Source of the DNA: CAYRWR01 sp964537555 | Lineage (GTDB): Bacteria; Spirochaetota; Brevinematia; Brevinematales; CAYRWR01 | Reading direction: 5' to 3' | DNA length: 8,320 nt | Assembly (NCBI GenBank): GCA_964537555.1 | Contig: CAZIAD010000084.1 | Span: 1-8,320 of the forward strand | Part shown: piece by piece, positions 5,161-8,320 of the stretch | Layout: each line of letters opens with the position of its first letter | How positions within the stretch are numbered: position 1 is the stretch's first letter | Position numbers and translations under genes: made by a program | Notes under the pieces: model-generated | Database searches by the model: none | Told to the model about the DNA's origin: nothing | Seen by the model: the letters and a program-made list of their open reading frames with translations, nothing else

Positions 5161-7970
5161 ACTTGCCCCTTCTTTTTCATTGTTTTTACATCGTCCTTTC
5201 CGGCTTTTCCGGGAAATGCGGTCTGGAGTATCAGTTCCAGCTCTTCTTCATGTTCTTTAAAAGAACCCGTGGCGGGGCTGGCTGAGGCATCCCGGCCGAT
5301 ATATTCAAAGGATATGCCCATATCCTGGCGCAGCATCTGGTCTATATAAAACCAGGCACCCCGGTTACGAGGCTCTTCCTGGACCCACAGGAATCTTTTA
5401 ATGTTTTTATAAGTCGCAAACATATTTTTAAGGTGCTGGGCCGGGAAGGGATAAAGCTGTTCCAGGCGCAATATGGCCGTAGACTCGTCCTTCAGTTCCT
5501 GTCTGCGCAGATACAGGTCATAATAGACCTTGCCGGAGCAGAGTATCAGGGTATCCGGTGCAGCCGGGGGCTCGGGGTCATTGAGAATCATATGAAACTG
5601 GCCGGTATAAAGATCTTCCATAGGTGATACCGCCAGGTTGTTACGAAGCAGGCTCTTGGGGGTCATCAGGATAAGGGGTTTGCGGAAGGGCTGCTTCATC
5701 TGTTTACGCAGGAGATGGTAGTACTGGGCCGGAGTGGAGGCATTGCATACCTGCCAGTTGTTATCCGCACAGAGCTGGAGATAGCGCTCCAGGTGGCCAC
5801 TGGAATGTTCCGGACCCTGGCCTTCAAATCCATGAGGCAGGAGCATAATGAGGCCACTGCTCCGGAACCACTTGCTCTCCCCGGCCGCTATGAACTGGTC
5901 GATCATGACCTGAGCCCCATTGGCGAAATCACCAAACTGGGCTTCCCAGATGACCATGCATTCCGGGTCAGTAAGAGAATAACCATATTCAAAGCCCAGC
6001 ACGGAAAACTCAGAGAGGGGGCTGTCATAGATAGAGATAAATGCCTGCTTTTCATCCAGGTGCTTCAGAGGGACATAATTTTTCGGTTCTCCTGAATGGA
6101 CATCCCACCAGCGGCTGTGACGCTGGGAGAAAGTACCCCGGGCGCAATCTTCTCCGCTAAAACGTACTGAATATCCTTCCATGAGCAGAGAGCCCAGGCT
6201 AAGCGCTTCTGCAAATGCCCAGTCGACTCCCTGGCCGCTGTCAATCATCTGGACCCGGTTTTCCACAAACTTTTTAAGCTTGGGATGAAGAGAAAAATCT
6301 TCCGGGACAAAGGTCAGCCTGCGGGCTATGTGGTATAGCCGGTCTTTGTCGATCGTAGTGTCGATGGTGTCCAGATGGTATTTCGTGACATATTTACTCC
6401 ACTTGCCCTGCTTATAGGAGTCATTAAACTCTATCTTTTTTTCCGCGGCCAGCTGTTTCTGATCCCTCAGTACCTGTATATACTTTTCCTTAAAGCTATC
6501 CTGCTCCTCCTGTGAGAAGATACCCTCAGCTATAAGCTTGTCTCCATAGATCCGGCGCACACTGGGGTGTTTCTCAATGAGTGAGTACATGATGGGGTGG
6601 GTGAAAGAGGGTTCATCGGCTTCATTATGGCCCAGACGGCGGTAGCAGATGATGTCCACTACTACATCATAGCCGAACTTCTGCCTCCAGCGCAGGGCCA
6701 GGTCTATCACTTTTATGACAGACTCGGGGTCATCGCCATGTACATGAAAAATAGGTGCTCCTACCGTCTTGGCCAGCTCTGTGGCAAAATAGGAGGAACG
6801 CTGGTCCCGGGAGGCCGTAGTAAATCCGATCTGATTGTTCTGGATGATGTGGATAGTGCCGCCGGTACGGTAGCCCCTGAGCTGGGACAGGTTAAACGTC
6901 TCTGCCACAACACCCTGGCCTGTAAAAGCAGACTCTCCATGTATGAGAATGGGGATCACTTTTTTACGGTTGTCGTCGCCCCTCCGGCGCTGCACTCCCC
7001 TGGTCTTACCTTCTACTACAGGATCCACAGACTCCAGATGGCTGGGATTGGGGACCAGGCTGATATGTACCTTTTTCCCGGTCTCATGGTCGGTAAAGTC
7101 AAAATTCTGTCCCAGATGATATTTTACATCACCGCTGCCCCCGTATTCATGGGGCTTGTATTGGTGCAGGAACATGGCAAATATTTCCTGAGCCGGTTTG
7201 CGCAGGGCATTGGTCAGCACATTGAGCCGGCCCCGATGGGCCATTCCCAGGGTGACTTCCTGGATATTATGCTTTACCGTAGAGATTATGAGGTAATGTA
7301 TAGCCGGAATGACGGCCTCCCCTCCTTCTACCGAAAAACGTTTCTGCCCTATAAAATGGGTCTGGATAAAATGCTCAAATTCTTCTGCTTTTATCAGGTC
7401 TTTTTGCAGCCTGATCTTATATTCATCTGAAACTTCCATCTCATGATCTTCAATGTTCCGGATCAGCCAGTTTCTCATAGGGGTGTTCTGTATGTGCTGG
7501 AATTCATAGCCAATATGGCTGCAATAGATCTTTTTCATACGAGCCAGTATGTTGCTCAGACTATCAGTATAATCTTTATTCAGGTCGCCTGTATAAAACT
7601 CCCGGCCCAGGTCCTCATCACTGAGATTGAAAGAGCTGAGTTCCAGGCTCTGAAAGGCTCCCTGCATAGTGATATACTGGTATTTCATCTCGGGAGTGCG
7701 GTATTTACCCAGAGGGTTGAGATCAGCATAGATATAGCCTACATCCCGGTAAGCCCGTACCAGGCTGCTGACCCGGCTCTGCTTAAAGCTGTCGGATGCA
7801 GATGCCAGTCCCGGCTCAGGACCCTGCTCAGAAAGCCTGCTTAGATCCCGGACATTGATATTTTCAAAAAAAGACCGCCACTCCGGGGCTACTAAGTCAG
7901 GGTCTTCTCTCCATTGTTGATACAGTTCTTCCTGATATTCGTTGAAATCAGTACTCAGGTCATCCCTCAT
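5157..7970 (-). CDS. sucA: 2-oxoglutarate dehydrogenase E1 component
   Basis: This thiamine diphosphate enzyme decarboxylates 2-oxoglutarate and passes the succinyl group to the lipoyl arm of SucB. The preferred start gives 937 residues, close to the 933 of E. coli SucA. In order: an N-terminal segment of the E2-binding type (residues 8-38), GMAHRGR (242-248, His245), the VKYH His285, NPSHLE (His311), the thiamine diphosphate motif GES...NN (345-379), RRLGHNEADEP (444-454), SGED (605-608), EGQGPEHSS (716-724) and GRDASASPATG (892-902). His245 and His285 match the substrate-carboxylate histidines of E. coli E1o, which favours oxoglutarate over pyruvate. The oddity is Glu346 where the family has the Mg2+-binding Asp. 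The ATG at 7970 is preferred over 7976 on ribosome-site spacing. It follows sucD by a short gap and overlaps sucB by 4 nt. Confidence 0.97.
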   Translation of the reverse strand: MRDDLSTDFNEYQEELYQQWREDPDLVAPEWRSFFENINVRDLSRLSEQGPEPGLASASDSFKQSRVSSLVRAYRDVGYIYADLNPLGKYRTPEMKYQYITMQGAFQSLELSSFNLSDEDLGREFYTGDLNKDYTDSLSNILARMKKIYCSHIGYEFQHIQNTPMRNWLIRNIEDHEMEVSDEYKIRLQKDLIKAEEFEHFIQTHFIGQKRFSVEGGEAVIPAIHYLIISTVKHNIQEVTLGMAHRGRLNVLTNALRKPAQEIFAMFLHQYKPHEYGGSGDVKYHLGQNFDFTDHETGKKVHISLVPNPSHLESVDPVVEGKTRGVQRRRGDDNRKKVIPILIHGESAFTGQGVVAETFNLSQLRGYRTGGTIHIIQNNQIGFTTASRDQRSSYFATELAKTVGAPIFHVHGDDPESVIKVIDLALRWRQKFGYDVVVDIICYRRLGHNEADEPSFTHPIMYSLIEKHPSVRRIYGDKLIAEGIFSQEEQDSFKEKYIQVLRDQKQLAAEKKIEFNDSYKQGKWSKYVTKYHLDTIDTTIDKDRLYHIARRLTFVPEDFSLHPKLKKFVENRVQMIDSGQGVDWAFAEALSLGSLLMEGYSVRFSGEDCARGTFSQRHSRWWDVHSGEPKNYVPLKHLDEKQAFISIYDSPLSEFSVLGFEYGYSLTDPECMVIWEAQFGDFANGAQVMIDQFIAAGESKWFRSSGLIMLLPHGFEGQGPEHSSGHLERYLQLCADNNWQVCNASTPAQYYHLLRKQMKQPFRKPLILMTPKSLLRNNLAVSPMEDLYTGQFHMILNDPEPPAAPDTLILCSGKVYYDLYLRRQELKDESTAILRLEQLYPFPAQHLKNMFATYKNIKRFLWVQEEPRNRGAWFYIDQMLRQDMGISFEYIGRDASASPATGSFKEHEEELELILQTAFPGKAGKDDVKTMKKKGQV

Positions 7971-7982
7971 ACACATTCCCCT
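7968..7982 (-). promoter_or_regulatory. Ribosome binding site deciding the sucA start
   Basis: On the minus strand AGGGG (7978-7982) lies 1 nt before an ATG at 7976 and 7 nt before a second in-frame ATG at 7970. A 7-nt gap is normal for initiation while 1 nt is too short, so 7970 is the likely start and the longer reading adds two residues (Met-Cys) that are probably not made. This is inferred from spacing alone. Confidence 0.65.
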
Positions 7983-7997
7983 ATACTAATAACTTTT

Positions 7998-8320
7998 TTA
8001 AAGATTATTGATAAAAATATCCGGTATATCATCGGGCCGGTCCACCACTGGAACCCCGGCCTCCTGGAAAGCTTTTATCTTGGCTTCGGTAGTGCCCTTT
8101 CCACCTGAGATGATGGCCCCCGCATGCCCCATACGTTTGCCGGGAGGGGCGGTCCGGCCGGAAATAAAGCTGACTACCGGCTTATTCATCTTATCGCTGA
8201 TATATTCTGCCGCTCTTTCCTCATCCTCTCCCCCGATCTCTCCTACCAGTACCACCCCGCTGGTCCCCGGGTCATCCTGGAACAGCTTTAGCATATCGGT
8301 AAAATCAGAACCGATGATGG
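7998..8320 (-). CDS. sucD: Succinyl-CoA ligase, alpha subunit (C-terminal part, 5' end outside window)
   Basis: SucD pairs with SucC to convert succinyl-CoA to succinate and CoA while phosphorylating ADP or GDP, the substrate-level phosphorylation step of the TCA cycle in the cytoplasm. About 106 residues are visible, roughly the last third of a protein usually near 290 residues. Reading continues in frame to the window edge, so the internal ATG at 8294 is not the start. Visible hallmarks are the GEIGG segment with its Glu (fragment residue 27) and KRMGHAGAI with the phosphohistidine (fragment residue 65). Their 38-residue spacing equals that of Glu208 and His246 in the E. coli alpha subunit, so the active site looks intact. 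The stop is TAA, followed after 21 nt by sucA with no terminator between them. sucC is expected just upstream, outside the window. Family assignment is secure; nucleotide preference cannot be read here. Confidence 0.96.
   Translation of the reverse strand, partial: IIGSDFTDMLKLFQDDPGTSGVVLVGEIGGEDEERAAEYISDKMNKPVVSFISGRTAPPGKRMGHAGAIISGGKGTTEAKIKAFQEAGVPVVDRPDDIPDIFINNL

Noticed and set aside
6597..7430. Long open frame on the plus strand (277 codons) antisense to sucA
   Set aside because: It lies wholly inside the well-supported sucA gene, its product resembles no family I know, and similar antisense frames occur throughout the window as a by-product of codon composition.

Overview
The window is about half GC and holds a dense, single-strand block of central carbon metabolism genes. 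Every real gene I can support lies on the minus strand, so transcription runs from high to low coordinates. In that order they are: the C-terminal part of sucD (succinyl-CoA ligase alpha, cut by the window edge), sucA (2-oxoglutarate dehydrogenase E1), sucB (dihydrolipoyl succinyltransferase E2), lpdA (dihydrolipoyl dehydrogenase E3), gltA (citrate synthase), a 53-residue rubredoxin, and an FMN-dependent alpha-hydroxy-acid oxidizing enzyme.

Region by region: 7977-8320 holds the sucD tail and a 21-nt gap. From 1393 to 7970 run four tightly packed genes: sucA/sucB overlap by 4 nt (ATGA), sucB/lpdA are 9 nt apart, and the lpdA stop lies 9 nt before the first gltA ATG. They read as one operon encoding all three parts of the oxoglutarate dehydrogenase complex plus citrate synthase; sucC is presumably just upstream, beyond 8320. 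Between gltA and rubredoxin is the only real intergenic gap (1271-1392). It carries a good sigma70-type promoter and a small hairpin, so rubredoxin and the FMN enzyme (10 nt apart) probably form a second, separately promoted unit, possibly also reached by read-through from gltA. The last 54 bases hold nothing I can name.

Together the first five genes make citrate, convert 2-oxoglutarate to succinyl-CoA with NADH production, and convert succinyl-CoA to succinate with nucleotide triphosphate formation. The last two look like a flavin oxidoreductase with a one-iron electron carrier. Rubredoxin and the Cys-bearing FMN enzyme are typical of anaerobes or microaerophiles, whereas a full oxoglutarate dehydrogenase suggests an oxidative TCA cycle. 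The host is a bacterium with strong AGGAG-type ribosome binding sites and frequent ATA codons; an anaerobic or facultative Spirochaetota or Bacillota member is plausible, but the phylum cannot be fixed from this window.

I see no mobile element, CRISPR array, RNA gene or wholly novel system. The points most worth a second look are: an Asp-to-Glu change at the Mg2+ ligand of the thiamine diphosphate motif in SucA, a His/Cys-rich patch in citrate synthase, the rubredoxin/FMN-enzyme pair whose flavoprotein lacks the usual active-site tyrosine motif, and start-codon details in sucA, gltA and lpdA.
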